Source of the DNA: Megamerina dolium
Lineage: Eukaryota; Arthropoda; Insecta; Diptera; Megamerinidae
NCBI GenBank assembly: GCA_963854835.1
Contig: OY978526.1
Coordinates: 75,054,418 to 75,118,417, forward strand
Direction: 5' to 3'
Length of the DNA: 64,000 nucleotides
The position numbers and the translations under genes were made by a program. Under the pieces are notes generated by a model. It searched no databases, was not told the DNA's origin, and saw nothing but the letters and a program-made list of their open reading frames with translations. How positions within the stretch are numbered: position 1 is the stretch's first letter; each line of letters begins with the position of its first letter. Positions 23,578 through 35,220 of the stretch are shown piece after piece.

Positions 23578-24010
23578 GATTTTTTTTTCCATTTATTTAT
23601 TGATTAATTGTATCTTTCTTATTTGGAAATTTACAATCTATATTCAAATCTTATAAACTATAATAATAGCAATGTGCTTAAGGAATAACATTTAATGGCC
23701 TACTACAAAAATCACAAAGCAAAGATTTACAATTTACAACTGGATTTTTTTTTAATTATGTTGACATAAAAAAACTTTCTCTTTAATCTATTGATTTTAG
23801 AAGCCACAAGCAGCTGTTCCGCCTTAGGATTTGGATGACGTTCTAGCCTTTTTTTATACTTTTCAATGTTTCGCCGCACTACATCAGAGACGGTGGGAAT
23901 TTGAAGGTCATTGTGAATGTGTATGTTTTTGATATACCATGGAGCACCAGTGATTTGTTTGAGCAATTTATTTTGCACTCTCAATTTTTTCTACATTTGT
24001 AGAACAGTCT
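23578..24010 (-). pseudogene. 5'-truncated jockey-like LINE, ORF2 C-terminus and 3' end
   Basis: The frame at 23984-23727 reads as the C-terminal end of a jockey-clade ORF2: ITGAPWYIKNIHIHNDLQ, then RLERHPNPKAEQLL, then INRLKRK. The equivalent in the intact element at 60.8 kb is IVNAPWYMRNVNIHRDLN, LHNHPNPLARQLL and HRRLKRK. Downstream (lower coordinates) lies a short 3' UTR and then a T run at about 23580-23590 that represents the poly-A tail. The 3' UTRs of the two elements share blocks such as tctttcttat and aaatctta(c/t)aaacta. It abuts the outer edge of the right repeat arm. Confidence 0.8.
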
Positions 24011-24192
24011 GAACTACACAACTCTATGGCTTTATATATACTATACATATGATGGTAAAACAAACGAAAAAACAATTAAAAGTGTTTATTTATAAGATTT
24101 GCAAGATTCTTAATTTGGATGTCATTAAATGTGAATGTTTTATAAGTCATAGTTGATTCAGACATAGTTGATTCAAACAAATTACAAATTTT

Positions 24193-24741
24193 CTATTTAT
24201 TTTCACTTGGATTTTGAAGAACGAATGAATACTGCAATAGCGACTCAATATTTCCAGATACTGAAGTTTCGGATACTAATGAGTGGCTTGATTTAGTTTC
24301 ACCAAAAATCATTTCACCATCATATTCACTCCAACGACCTTTTTTCAAATGAGCATTCACATTTTTTAACTGTCCATTAATCTAATAAGCACATAGAAAA
24401 TATGTAATATATGAAAATTATTTATCAAAAGTGAAACCTACCATTGTTATAAGTTCGGCTGTATTCTCAGTATTAAATATTTGAGCAGCAAAATCATAAA
24501 TATTGGATGGTTTCTTATTGATGGCTTCATAAAGTAGAACACGTATTATGGCGCGAATCTAAAATGTGGCACAAGTATGCATATATGTATGTACTAGTGA
24601 TATCCCCTATGACAATCTAATACTAACCTCCGGATGATTACTCAAATAATTCCAATTTCCTTTACGTATTTGCTTCTTTATTCGATCAACGGTTTTATAA
24701 TTCTTAAGAGATTCACTATCCCATACCTTACTCGTGTTCAT
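24193..24741 (-). CDS. RIIa-domain (RIIAD1-like) small protein, three exons
   Basis: Exons 24741-24628, 24558-24442 and 24381-24193 join with GT-AG introns, all phase 0, into 139 codons plus TAG. The middle reads NYLSNHPEVRAIIRVLLYEA, then NKKPSNIYDFAAQIFNTEN. This matches the RIIa/DPY-30-type dimerisation-docking fold as I recall it from RIIAD1 (KYLRTHKEVE..F.RE...KRP.NILEFAADYFT). In that family the two-helix domain dimerises and docks anchoring proteins, commonly in cilia or sperm flagella; that role here is inference. The C-terminal ~50 residues (KKGRWSEYDGEMIFGETKSS onward) are Ser-rich and probably disordered. The ATG is the first in frame, 28 codons before a conserved NYL. All splice sites are consistent and no stop interrupts the frame. 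Confidence 0.8.
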
Positions 24742-25380
24742 TTTAAAGCCTCTATAAATATTTCCTTGTTTACAAATAGTTTTTTATTTTACTTACTAAA
24801 AATTTCAATTAATGACAAAATCAATCAATCAAAGCATATAATTGATTAAAAACTGATACAAAACCTGCAAGTATTTCAGTCGTTATTACCTCTCAAAATT
24901 TCTTATGGATAATCGAAAACTTCACATATAATTTATATATCAATATTTTAAATAACGTTGTCACTTCACTTCACTTCTTCAAGTTCAAATGTAAAAGAGA
25001 CTAACTAACTGTTTTAAAATTAATTGCAAACACAGACAAATAATGACTAATACAATGGAGTCAACGAAAACGAATTAAACGAATGTAAGATAAAGAGAGC
25101 ATGCAATGATCAACATTAAATAATAGCAAAATAAAAAAACGATGGCGATGTAACAAAAGACGATTTTGGGAGTTACCATAGGTTACAACTATATCCTCTG
25201 TTTTAGAGGAAATTTTCTAAAAATTATAATAAAATTTTGTTTATTATAACTTATTATTATCATTTTATTAACATTCGATGATTTGGCTTCTTTATAATGT
25301 ATATTTAAATATCTAATACGAAAGAATATTCATATCTAAATCAACATTTGCGCTTTTAATTTAAATTTACATATATCCAA
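24742..25380. other. Intergenic AT-rich DNA upstream of the RIIa gene
   Basis: This should hold the promoter of the minus-strand RIIa gene, but no convincing TATA box or initiator could be picked out. No coding or repeat structure is visible. Confidence 0.4.
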
Positions 25381-25382
25381 TC

Positions 25383-25804
25383 CAATGATCCAATAAGAGT
25401 TTCTGGTAGTTTTTTTTTTAATAAAACGCATTAAAATCAATTTAATAATCAAAAAGTGTATTTGAGACGTAAGTTCAAATACACTTGTTGTTTATGTTTA
25501 TCAACATAAACAACTAATTTCACATAGCTCCATAAAAAGTAATCCAACTGCGTCAGATCACAAGATCTGAACAAGATCACAACATAACACCATATGAACA
25601 CCATGAAATGGTCGAAGAGAATGAAGAACATTTCTCACTGAACACTAAATTTTCACAATTTGTAAACGTTGTTCTGGCGTGAGTCTATTCATGGTGAAAT
25701 GTCAATAAATAATGAACACAAATGTCATATGAACATGACAGTTATAAAACGTGAGATGTCTGAGAATCCCTATTGGAAAAAGTACCTCCTATTGGATCAC
25801 CCTA
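25383..25804 (-). mobile_element. Internally deleted rosa-like (DD41D) mariner derivative
   Basis: The minus strand reads in from a terminal segment (gggtgatccaataggaggt, inner from 25803) to MNRLTPEQRLQIVKI (25693 downward). It then jumps directly into the C-terminal catalytic block RSCDLTQLDYFLWSYVK (25561-25511) and VYVDK. A degraded matching terminus (gatccaataagag) lies at about 25387-25399. The element therefore keeps both ends, the first residues of the helix-turn-helix and the last catalytic Asp, but has lost the middle (about 250 codons expected). It is non-autonomous. TA duplications cannot be fixed on the left side. Confidence 0.65.
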
Positions 25805-25925
25805 TACATTGGGTAGATTCCTTTCGTACCAACTCCCAAAAACCCCATTTCTGATAATATTGGTGAAAATTGCACACAGATTTATTATGGAAATTTAAAG
25901 AAAATCTGCTCCAGTAAATAAATCA

Positions 25926-26490
25926 TGCAGAGAATGATTTCGACGGTTCAGTGTTTGTGATTTTAGCATTGAGGGCAAACCACACGCTGAACAGCCAGTA
26001 ATTTCACATTTGCATGGCAAATTGTTACTGCCGGAAGAATTGCCAATTGCTTGCCGACAGGATAATCCAAAGTGGAAAAAAAACGTTGCGGGTTCGAAAA
26101 ATATTCAAGTGGTCTACTATGAGCTGATACAATTGCTGACACTGCTGATGGCTACCGAACACAACTGCAATTTGACTAAGTAACTAAGTAAGCAATTGAA
26201 CTAACTAACACAGTATTGAAGGCAAAACGAGCACAATATGAACAAAGGCTCGACATAGTTATTGTGCAGTACGAAAACACTCGGCAAAAAATATTTGAAA
26301 ACGCTAAAATGGAATGATCTACTGCACCCACCGTATTCTAAAGACATTGCTCCTTCTGATTTCTGATTCGATGGATTGAGAACAATTTTGATGGTTCGCT
26401 TCTTTCGCATAAATTGAAAAGTGTCTAAAATGAATCGTCCCATAGAACGAGGATTTTTCGAGAAGACATCAAAAAATTTCAATTTGTTTT
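25926..26490 (+). pseudogene. Decayed mariner (DD34D type) transposase
   Basis: Plus-strand fragments appear in order. CRE(stop)FRRFSVCDFSIEGKPH matches the mariner N-terminal CREWF.RF..GDFDVED.PH pattern. VVYYELIQLLTL matches the usual VVYYELL. QYEQRLDIVIVQYENTR has the second catalytic Asp changed to Glu. LHPPYSKDIAPSDF is the last Asp motif. The region between the first and second pieces is replaced by a SINE fragment (26011-26062) and deletions. Multiple stops make it non-functional. Confidence 0.65.
26011..26062 (-). mobile_element. SINE fragment inside a mariner relic
   Basis: On the minus strand 'cctgtcggcaagcaattggc' and 'ccggcagtaacaatttgcca' match the middle of the SINE at 32903-33245 (cctgtcggcaagaattggca, ccggcagtaacaatttgcca). 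Only about 52 bases are present. It lies between two mariner pieces and helps explain the broken transposase. Confidence 0.6.
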
Positions 26491-27903
26491 TTACAATAAT
26501 AAATGCATTTTTAAACACAAAAAAAATGAACCGAATTAATGAGTCGAAAAACATTATTTTTGAAATTGCACAGAAACCGGAAGGAGATGGCGCAAATCCT
26601 ACGTATATCATTGAATACATTGAATGTAACTATTCTAGTACGTCAGACATAATACTTATTTTATTGTGACGTTGTGTAATCAAATTTAAAAGTGCAACAA
26701 CTGGTTTTACGCGTATACTAAATCCGAAGCGATTTGGTCTTGTGGTGGATGAATGTGCTCAATTGATCGGTTAGGATCTATGTGTGAATTCCGGTTTTTA
26801 GGTAATCTTCCGCTAAAGTCCCTGCTTAAATTTGCAACAGAAAATAAAATTCTTTGGTGGTGAAGATCTAACTAAATTATAATTAAGCACAACAATATCT
26901 GATGAATGTGGTGGGTGCGGTAAAACTGCTTATTGCAGGGCATTGTCAAGTGACAGAATTTGCGGTATTCTGCAGACTAAATATGCATTATTTTCCAACA
27001 ATTCGCAATGCAGTCATAATATAATTGTTAAAAATACAACTCAGCAGTAGCAATTTATCCAGGTTTCAACAACAAAAAATGAATTATACCACTACGGTTC
27101 CACAAAATACACTGCAACACTCTTATCAGTGACAAGCTAGGTTTAGGTGTTAGTACTAGATTGATTTGCAGAGAATCATTGCTTTGAGTGCTTTATGTTA
27201 TCGCAAAGGATTCATAGTGAAATATAAATCCCGTAACAGTTCTTAATGAATTTTGAATATGACATGCTCTATAACAGCTAATCCCTGAATGCCCTATATA
27301 TTAATTACGCTCGAATCCGACGTTGACATAGCTTATAGGTACATATAAATACATAAAATTATGCGCTACATATGCCAACATGCATGTAAAATGTGTATCC
27401 TCAAAATACGAGTACTAATACGTAGTTATGAGTATGAACATCCTTCATTGGTTGCTTAAATTCATTTCATAATAGAAAGCATTCAACAAGATGATTTATG
27501 CGAAAATTGTGAAAGTGTCAAATCCAGACGACAGGCATTTGCATTTTGAACATTTACCCTTAACAAAATGGTGCATAATTACAGATAATATGGCTGCCAT
27601 AAGCGAATAGCTTGCATAATTGCCAACAGTTTTAAGCAGAGAAAAATCTTTACTATTTGCATACAAATGTATACTATATACTCGTACATATTAATATATG
27701 AATGAATTTGATGAAATTTGGAAATTGCAATCAAATTAAATATTTTATCCCTTAATAACATAGTGATTATAAGCTATTATGAGCTGTTCAAATGGGCTTG
27801 AGGAAATTATAGGTCTGATTGAGTACAACACAAAATCATGCATTAAATACTTTTCGTCCCAAACTAGGTGGAAAATGTCGAGGGTTACGCGTCATTGAAA
27901 AGA
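26491..27903. other. AT-rich DNA without recognisable genes
   Basis: A few short open frames occur (for example 27579-27761, minus) but none has domain-like composition or splice support. Sequence near 26730-27000 is slightly less AT-rich and could be an old element. I could not identify it. Confidence 0.4.
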
Positions 27904-28140
27904 TAGGTATAATGAAAGACTTGTAGAAAGAGAATTTCGTCCTTAGAGAGAGGGATCGACTTCTCCATTGCTTACTTAGCTCAAAGTAGTACCTGTTTCC
28001 AAGGGTGATTCATCTCATGATTTTAACGCTGATGTCATTATTGGCGTTATTGCTGGTTCCAAGTTAAACAAAGTCCTTCACTACTTTGAAAGCGTAGTTG
28101 TCAACAGTCACGTGATGTCCAAAATGCTAAGACTCTTTGT
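27904..28140 (-). pseudogene. Fragment of the same non-LTR RT family as at 19-20.5 kb
   Basis: This segment closely follows 19437-19665: 'gcttacttagctcaaagtag' here corresponds to 'gcttacttagcccaaaatag' there, and 'tttgaaagcgtagttgtcaa' corresponds to 'ttcaaaagcgtagttgtcaa'. It covers only the part after the YADD box. No intact frame remains. Confidence 0.75.
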
Positions 28141-30009
28141 TGTTGTTATTACTTTTAAATATTATCGATTTTTTTCGATTTATTGCATTAAAAATATAAA
28201 TTTTTCATAATTTTTGCTAAGATTCCATTGTCACAGACAATACACATCTTATACATACATGAGATCAAAGTATATTTTATGTATGTACATATTAACATTT
28301 ACTTTCTTCACAAATAGTACCCATACATAAAATTAAGTCATATTTTAAGAGAACATGCATTGGCAGAAATTTATTAGGTATAATTAGGTTATGCACAAGG
28401 TCTTATTAACTCATATGTCATAATTTTAAGTCTCTTTGAGGTTAGAAGGAATACTGAGGCTGGTGCTGGTAACTGGACCACGGCTGAAGTTTCAGCGATC
28501 CAAAATTCATAAAATGTCACTATTCTGGATTGTCTGTGACACTTAGGTTTCTTTCTAACCTCTAAAAAATATTATTTTTTTTCACTATACAATATTTGCT
28601 TTGAAGTTTTTTGATGTTAGAAAGTATTATAGCATAAATCCGATTATGGATTCGAATGTCACTGAATACGCAAAATTCACAAAATATGATTACTTTGATC
28701 AATCCGACATCCTACTTTAATTTTTTTGGGGGAGCTGTGATATATTTGTGCGAAACACTTGCCTTTCTAATTTTCTGTATTATAAACCCTATTGCTTTTA
28801 ATGTTTTGCATAGGAGAAAACATTTCCCACAAGAGCTTATACAAAGAAGGAACCGCAATAGGACCATTAGCAAATTATATTATCAATCTTCAGCCAATGC
28901 AGATTCTCCTGTGAAGGATAGGACATATCTAAAATGAGACTAACGGAAGACAAGCACCTACTCAGCTTTATGGAAGGCAAAATATATAGATCCGTTGCAG
29001 TAACAGTGTTAGAACGTGCAATCACTAATGCTTCTATCCAATCCCTCTATAATTTTATTTTAAGACACCTTGTTAATTACCTAAATATATGTGGCATTTA
29101 CTACATATGCATAAATAGTTATGTAAACAGCAAAGCACCATTTCACAATATAAACATTTTCAATGGATATCATAAATATAAGATTTGTGATATATCGCAT
29201 ATCAATTCCAAAAATGTTGTTTGCTCAGAAGGATAATATGGAAAAACAACAAGAACAATAATAATAAGACACAAGCATTGTATGTATGTACAATATAAGT
29301 GGAATTGAATCCAGGCGGTATTTGAAATATTCATGCTCTCGTATCACGTCTTCATTTTATTGCCCACTTGAATAATTTATATTTATTTAGGATTCTGCGT
29401 ATTGGCAAACAACAGAATTATTTCTGCCTGCCTACGCATGTGTGACTATAGTAGACGCTACCTTTGTACTCGTATATGTATGATTACGTTTGAATTTATT
29501 TTTGCTGCATATTTTTCAAGTTCATGATGTTTTATAGGTATTTGCTCAAAGAAGGTACATGCATGTTATGATAGATGAATGGGAGTTGAGTGGATCAGAA
29601 AATCATATATTTCGAAGAAATATAGTTAGTTAGATAGATAATATTGAAAATATTTTGCAATAAATCTGATCAAAAGCAATATTTATACGACAATATAGTA
29701 TGAAAGAAGAAAAATGTTCCATAGATTTTATTTTAACTTGCAGCAAAATACGCATAAAATATACTCGCTTAGAAGAGAAAAAGGCTTGTGTTCTATTAGA
29801 TAAATCAAAATGATGTTATAATGAAATGTCAAACTAGAAAATCGGTACAAATTCTTAAAATCAAAGTAAGACAACACCTCTCTTGATGGGGAGAAATTTT
29901 GTCAACTTAAAATTACAGAAATGCAGTTTTTTTCACTTAGCATACTAGTAACTGTGTATACCTTTTGCGCGCACTTAGTGGTTTTTGTTATGTAAATAAA
30001 AAAAAAAAA
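28141..30009. other. AT-rich DNA; one small inverted-repeat unit
   Basis: No gene is recognised. At 28438-28562 the two ends gaggttagaa and ttctaacctc are inverted around a ~105-base interior, a MITE-like shape without a visible target duplication. Two adjoining open frames (28656-28937 and 28934-29236, plus) overlap by four bases and total about 190 codons, but they show no motif I know and are low complexity; I do not call them genes. Confidence 0.35.
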
Positions 30010-30190
30010 ATATTTGGCACTTAAAGCCCCAAAGGGCTCATTGGCCGAGCTTCTCTTCCATTACTGTTGTGCGTCTTAAATTTTGGACAGTATTAGAATG
30101 GACCTACTTATTTTAGCCGGTTCCGAACGGCAGAACACTTGTGACATCACTTTTTCTGAGCTTTGTCACAGAGTTCTTTTTAGTTCTTTT
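30010..30190 (-). mobile_element. SINE copy (3' body)
   Basis: The plus strand reads tggcacttaaagccccaaag, ggctcattggccgagctt, gtgcgtcttaaattttggac, cggttccgaacggcagaac, then cacttgtgacatcac. The same order is found at 59075-59255 and, in the other orientation, at 33060-33245. An A-rich run at 30000-30012 abuts the tail end. The tRNA-like head is missing. Confidence 0.75.
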
Positions 30191-30564
30191 TTTTTTTTGT
30201 TATGTATATATAAATGTAAATTATCTGCTCTATCAGCTTCATTGGCTGTATCGGCTACAACATGTTACCTACACTCTAGGAAAAAATGTGCTAAATCTTC
30301 AAAGGCAAAGTAACTTTTAACAAAATATAACATACATATCGTATATGATTTTTTTCACGCATTTGATAAACGAAATGAATAATCATTTATGCAAACAAAT
30401 TGGAGTTGTCAGGTTTTCAATCTTTTCATAAAAAACCCGATTATCGAATACATTTATTTTTTGACAAATTTTGAAAACCTATTTAGCATGTTATTAAAAT
30501 AAACTTAAGCCTGTCGGTATGCGTACTTGTTTATGAATATATATTGTATATAGTTGACATTTAT

Positions 30565-30720
30565 ATCCTGCGAGGAATTATTTGGGTGAGCTTCATTTTC
30601 AAAACTGTTGTGCTTGCTAAATTTGGGCACTTTTGAAAGGAACCTACTTCTATTCGCGTGTTACGAATGACTTAAATCTTGTGACATCAATTTCTCTGAG
30701 CATTTTCAGAAGAATTCCCA
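30565..30720 (-). mobile_element. Divergent SINE copy (3' body)
   Basis: This shows the order gagcttcattttc, actgttgtgcttgctaaatt, ggaacctacttctatt and cttgtgacatcaatttctct, matching the copy at 30010-30190 with many substitutions. It is the oldest-looking copy in the window. Confidence 0.55.
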
Positions 30721-30889
30721 ATTGCTCACTGATGGCTTATCAGCAAACAAGAAGAAAGTAAGAATAAATATTTTTTGCAATTAAATTTGGTATGATCGAC
30801 ATTCGAGAATGCCACTTAAACACCACAGTTTTTGAAAATAAAGGATAGGATAGACGACAGAGTAACTAATTGGATCAACCGTGCCAAAT

Positions 30890-31350
30890 TGATATAATGA
30901 AGTAAGTTGTTCAGTCTAACAACGGTCTGACCGCATTTTCCTATGAACTGGTTTCTTCTTTTTCTTAGAGCTCAAAGAGAAAATGTGGGTGTCTCCTTTC
31001 CATTTAAGTTTCTAAAACTTCTACGGCAGGCATTAGAAGAAGTACGCAGTTCCACTCCATAGGTTCTTGGTATACATCACTGACTGGAGAAAATTTCCAG
31101 AATCCTAGCAGCACTGAGTCAAGCGTGGCGTGCTTCACATTGTGAGATAATTCCACCTGTTTTTTGTTTTAGAAATTGAGGTTGGTGCAGGTAGTTGCTT
31201 CTTTTAACAACCTCCATGAGAACGTACACCTGTACCTGTGACCAAGGAAGCACCACGGCGCTGCCCTCTCATCCCCTTCAATGTTCCTATGGTCCGGAAT
31301 CCAAATATGATTGATGTCAGCTAACCGATTTAAAGCACTCAGTTCAATAG
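30890..31350 (-). pseudogene. Decayed non-LTR retrotransposon tail (RNase H-like)
   Basis: The minus strand around 31330-31260 reads LSALNRLADINHIWIPDHRN followed by IEGDERA. This resembles the retrotransposon RNase H phrase 'V.L.WVPGHRGIEGNE.AD'. Further on is SVLLGFWKFSPVSDV and a Lys-rich remnant. Frames are broken. The clade cannot be given. Confidence 0.5.
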
Positions 31351-32902
31351 CAGATACAAATGTATTTAATATTTAGAGTTATTTAATTGAATTTCGAATT
31401 TAATTGGTTTCCGAATATAAATAATATTTCCCATATTTCACTAACCGTTTGAATAACCGAATCAAATAAAACCGATCAATCGGAAATAACAACTTTAATA
31501 TAAAAACGCATGCATTGACTTTAACAAAACTGTTTAACTTCAAACCCATCTTGGGAGTATGTTTAAGATATACTGCCGCCAATGTATGAATAAAAGTAAA
31601 GTGAATAAACAACAACCACAACAAGATATAATAAAAATAGTAACAGCAACAGAAGCAATGTAGCAATTAGCTCACCAGATACTCCCCTAGAAAGGATGGC
31701 AAACGAAAAAGAAACGTACAAATCTCATATATTTTGGAAATAACCAACACGTTGTGTGCATTTTTGATAACACGTAACACCACCACCACCAAGCCTCATT
31801 AATACGTAGCAAACCATAAGAGATACCGTAGTTATAAGAAACGGATTTTCTTATTTTCCTTCAAGAATTGGTAAGTTTCTGAAACTGATTTAACCATTCG
31901 TATATATGTTACGTAATCGCATATACATATTTAGTTCGCATCTCATATTCTCGATACAATAGCACCAAGTTTCAGCTTAACAACCCAACGATATTGCTGT
32001 GCGCACCACTAATCGACCGCATTTAACATTCCTACGTGTATATGTGCCTCCGATATGCTTATATGTACATACGCACGGTTCGATTCATATAATTTAAAAA
32101 AAAAATTAACATCTACACTGTATTTGCAATCGTGCATGTCACATACACAGAGAAAATAGAGGGAATATTGTAAGCTTAACCACACATACATAGATTTTAA
32201 ATCCCCAAACGAGCGTTAATGTATCTATTTTCAAGCTTATAAAAGTATTACTTATTTCTTTCACATGCATATACATATTTTTCAATTGCATTTTGTGCTA
32301 CATTTTATAATCAAAATCATAGTATGTACCTATATATGTATGTATAATTATTGTATTATATCTGAAAGATGACGGTACACATTATATATTATTTTATTCC
32401 TTAGAAAATGTATTCGCAGGAGCATTAAAATGGAATATTATTATATGGGTACCCATACATAAGTAGTGTCGTCTTTTTTCAAATTGCACATTTGAATTAA
32501 TTGTAATCGGAAAATAATTTTTTAGGTTTGAAAGAAACATGAATGGTGTGGAGGCAAACTAACCACAAATACACATTCAGCAACCAAAACTTTAAAGAAT
32601 GTGACCACCGTCGAACATTCCAATTTTATTATTTGTTTTCATATTTTTAATTGGTCTGTGTAATACTTATTTCTTCTTATTTTCTTTCCATTCTAACTGT
32701 ATTTTCTTGGTTGCTTTTGATATTTGCTTCAAAGAAAAAACATAAATAAAACATTAAAAGAATAAATGACACGGTAGAATATTCAAGTTCTAGGGCACTT
32801 CCAGTTGTTAAATTTTGGAAAAAGGATAGGTCTGACCAAAGTTCTCAATGCTTCATTTCTTTGATCTTACCGATAAATGTTATAAACACAAGTAGATTTT
32901 AG
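31351..32902. other. AT-rich DNA without recognisable genes
   Basis: The content is 'tatatgtacatac' type tracts, an (ac/ca)-containing segment around 31780 (caccaccacc) and poly-A runs. No element ends or coding signals were found. Confidence 0.4.
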
Positions 32903-33245
32903 TAATTAGTGCGTTGGCCTTCTGATATGTAGGTCGTAGGTTCAATCCCCGGCTGAAGCATAACAAAATTTAATATCGAAAAGATTTTTCTTTCGAACGG
33001 TACCCACCTGTCGGCAAGAATTGGCATTTTTACCGGCAGTAACAATTTGCCAAAAATGCTTCTTAAAAGAGCTTTGGGACAAAACTAAGTTAAACTGATG
33101 TCACAAGGGTTCTGCCGTTCGGAACCAGCTAGTATAAGTAGGTCCCTTCTAATGCTGTCCAAATTTAACACGCACGACAGTGTTGGAAGAGAAGCTCGGT
33201 TGTATCACAATGGGCATTTCTGGCCTAAGTGTGTCCTCTCAGAGA
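32903..33245 (+). mobile_element. SINE with tRNA-like head, most complete copy
   Basis: The head reads attagtgcgttggccttctg and then a B-box-like ggttcaatccccggc (32939-32953). The body follows: ggtacccacctgtcggcaag, ccggcagtaacaatttgcca, gatgtcacaagggttctgcc, aaatttaacacgcacgac and gaagctcggttg. The other head copies (46062-46165 and 48655-48795) supply the missing A-box side (gtgccgtagctcactggtta). This arrangement is that of a tRNA-derived SINE transcribed by RNA polymerase III. It is not a tRNA gene, because the acceptor and anticodon arms do not pair. Confidence 0.75.
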
Positions 33246-33967
33246 GTGGGCAGCTACATATCCTAACCTAAACTAGCTAGATTTTTCGCCATTTTGGTTA
33301 TGTACTTTATAAAACTTTTCATAATTTAGCCCATTTTTTTAATTGGTCTCCATTATGAAGGTAATTTTGAAAAAAAAAACTTAGTTTCTAACTTTTACGT
33401 TTTTGAATTACTTTTATTGATTAACATTTATTCTGCCAAAGAGTATTATAACAAAAAAAAAAAATTTCATATAAAAGCCGATTTAAGCTATTGAGCTAGA
33501 ATATTTTGCTAGTAAAAAGAAGGAAAATTTTATGGTTTCATGTCTTTTGTTTTGTTTTTCGTATAGAAGATGAAACACCTTAATGTATATAAATGTCTGT
33601 CACGAAGATATCATTTTAAATATCATATTTTGATGATCAATCAGATATGTTGCCACGTGAAAATATGCCAAAGACTTATTACCAACATATCGTACATACA
33701 TAAATAATAACTTCAATAAAATTCTTCAATCAAATTGAATTTTTTTAAACTGTCACAAAATTTGTTTTCACTCTACATTTTATGTTTACAGTTTTCTCAG
33801 CCACATTTCACACACACACACAGCACTCACATAAAATTTGATATTATTGATTATGTTGCAAAATGTTGTTCAGTTCAATCTCTTGGCATTTGGCCAAAAA
33901 ATATCAAAAGTTTCAATTGCCAAGTCATATTTGTCACGGAATTTGTATACTTATATACGAATATATA
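33246..33967. other. AT-rich DNA without recognisable genes
   Basis: Poly-A and poly-T tracts and a short (ac)n run near 33810-33822 are present. A 77-codon open frame at 33735-33968 has no features that support it. Confidence 0.4.
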
Positions 33968-35220
33968 AAGGGTTATCCATTTTGCGGTTTCAAAAGTAAA
34001 TGTAAATAAAACACATATAAAATATTTTTATCATGATATTTCTTTTTTATTATAAAGTTTGAACGTTGACATTATGTGTGAAATACTACATCATTTAAAT
34101 GACCACCACGCGAATTGTTGCAAGCATCGATTCTTTTGAGGTAATTTTCGACCACTTTTTGACACATATTGGGCGGTATCTCAGCCATAACGTGACGAAT
34201 GTTGGTTTTTAGGTGCTCAAGAGTTAAAGGTTTATCTGCATAAACACGGTCTTTCGCGTAGCCCCAAAAAAAAAGTCAAGCGGTGTCAAATCGCATGATC
34301 TTGGTGGCCACTTGATATCGCCACGACGAGAAATTACGCGGCCAGAAAATTTCTCTTGCAACAAAGCCATATTCGCTCGAGTTGTGTGGCATGTGGCACC
34401 GTCTTGTTGAAACCACATATTCTCTAAGTCGTATTCTTCAATAGCAGGCAAAAAAAGTCGGTTATCATATGACCATAACGCTCCGAATTGGCGGTGACAG
34501 TCGTTCCATCGTCGTTTTCGAAGAAGTAAGGTCCAATCACATCTCCGGACCAAAGAGCGCACCAAGCGCAGTGACTTCTTGTGGATGTAGTGGCCTCTCT
34601 TCAATTACTTGAGGATTCTCAGAACCTCAAATACGACAATTTTGTTTGTTAACATACCCACCGAGTGAGAAATGTGCTTCGTCGCTGAAGAAAATTTTGT
34701 TCGAAAAATCGCCGTCCACCGCCTGTTGTTCAAGCACCCATTCGACGTATCTAAGACGTTGTGAATGGTCAGCTGGCTTCAGTTGTTGTGTGAGCTGGAT
34801 TTTATATGGATGTAGGTGTAGATCCAAATGCAAAATACGCCATAATGTGCCGTAAGACAGTCCTAATTCCTGAGAACGACGAGGAATTGACACATTCGGG
34901 TCTTCGGCAACACTTTCACTTAGAGCAGTGATATTTTCGGTGGTACGAGCGAAACGATGATGGACAGGCCTTACAATATCTGTAACCGATCCAGTCTCTT
35001 CATATTTCTTCACAATTTTGCCAATTGCTTGCGTAGTTGGACGATTATGTAAACCATAATCTCCTCTTAAAGCACGATATGTGGCTGTGGCAGAATCACC
35101 ATTTTTGTAGTAGGTTTTCAGACTTTGAACTGAAAAAGAAAGAAATTGTTTTAACAACTCAGTTTGACAGATGTCGAAATCTAGCCCTATACTTTTGAAA
35201 CCGCGAAATGGATAACCCTT
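33968..35220 (-). mobile_element. Rosa-like (DD41D) mariner-type transposon, nearly complete
   Basis: Inverted termini (aagggttatccat at 33968 and its complement ending 35220, about 29 bases with one mismatch) are flanked by TA on both sides. The minus-strand transposase runs from about 35150 to 34070. It shows helix-turn-helix regions (RPTTQAIGKIVKKYEETGS; RRSQELGLSYGTLWRIL), KIFFSDEAHF (first Asp), NKQNCRI, FQQDGATCH (second Asp) and PPRSCDLTPLDFF (third Asp, 41 residues after the second). That spacing is the DD41D signature I recall for rosa of Ceratitis rosa. It is broken by one Trp-to-stop codon (about 34627), a one-base insertion near 34570 and a homopolymer indel at 34265. All three Asp remain. 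This is a young, barely inactivated copy. Confidence 0.9.

Noticed and set aside
28656..29236. Two adjacent plus-strand frames (93 and 100 codons) with a 4-base overlap
   Set aside because: Composition is low complexity, no motifs are recognised, and a bicistronic arrangement is not expected for a fly gene. Chance frames in AT-rich DNA are adequate.
32903..33000. tRNA gene
   Set aside because: A B-box-like ggttcaatcc is present, but no acceptor or anticodon stem pairs, and the same segment is the head of a dispersed SINE.
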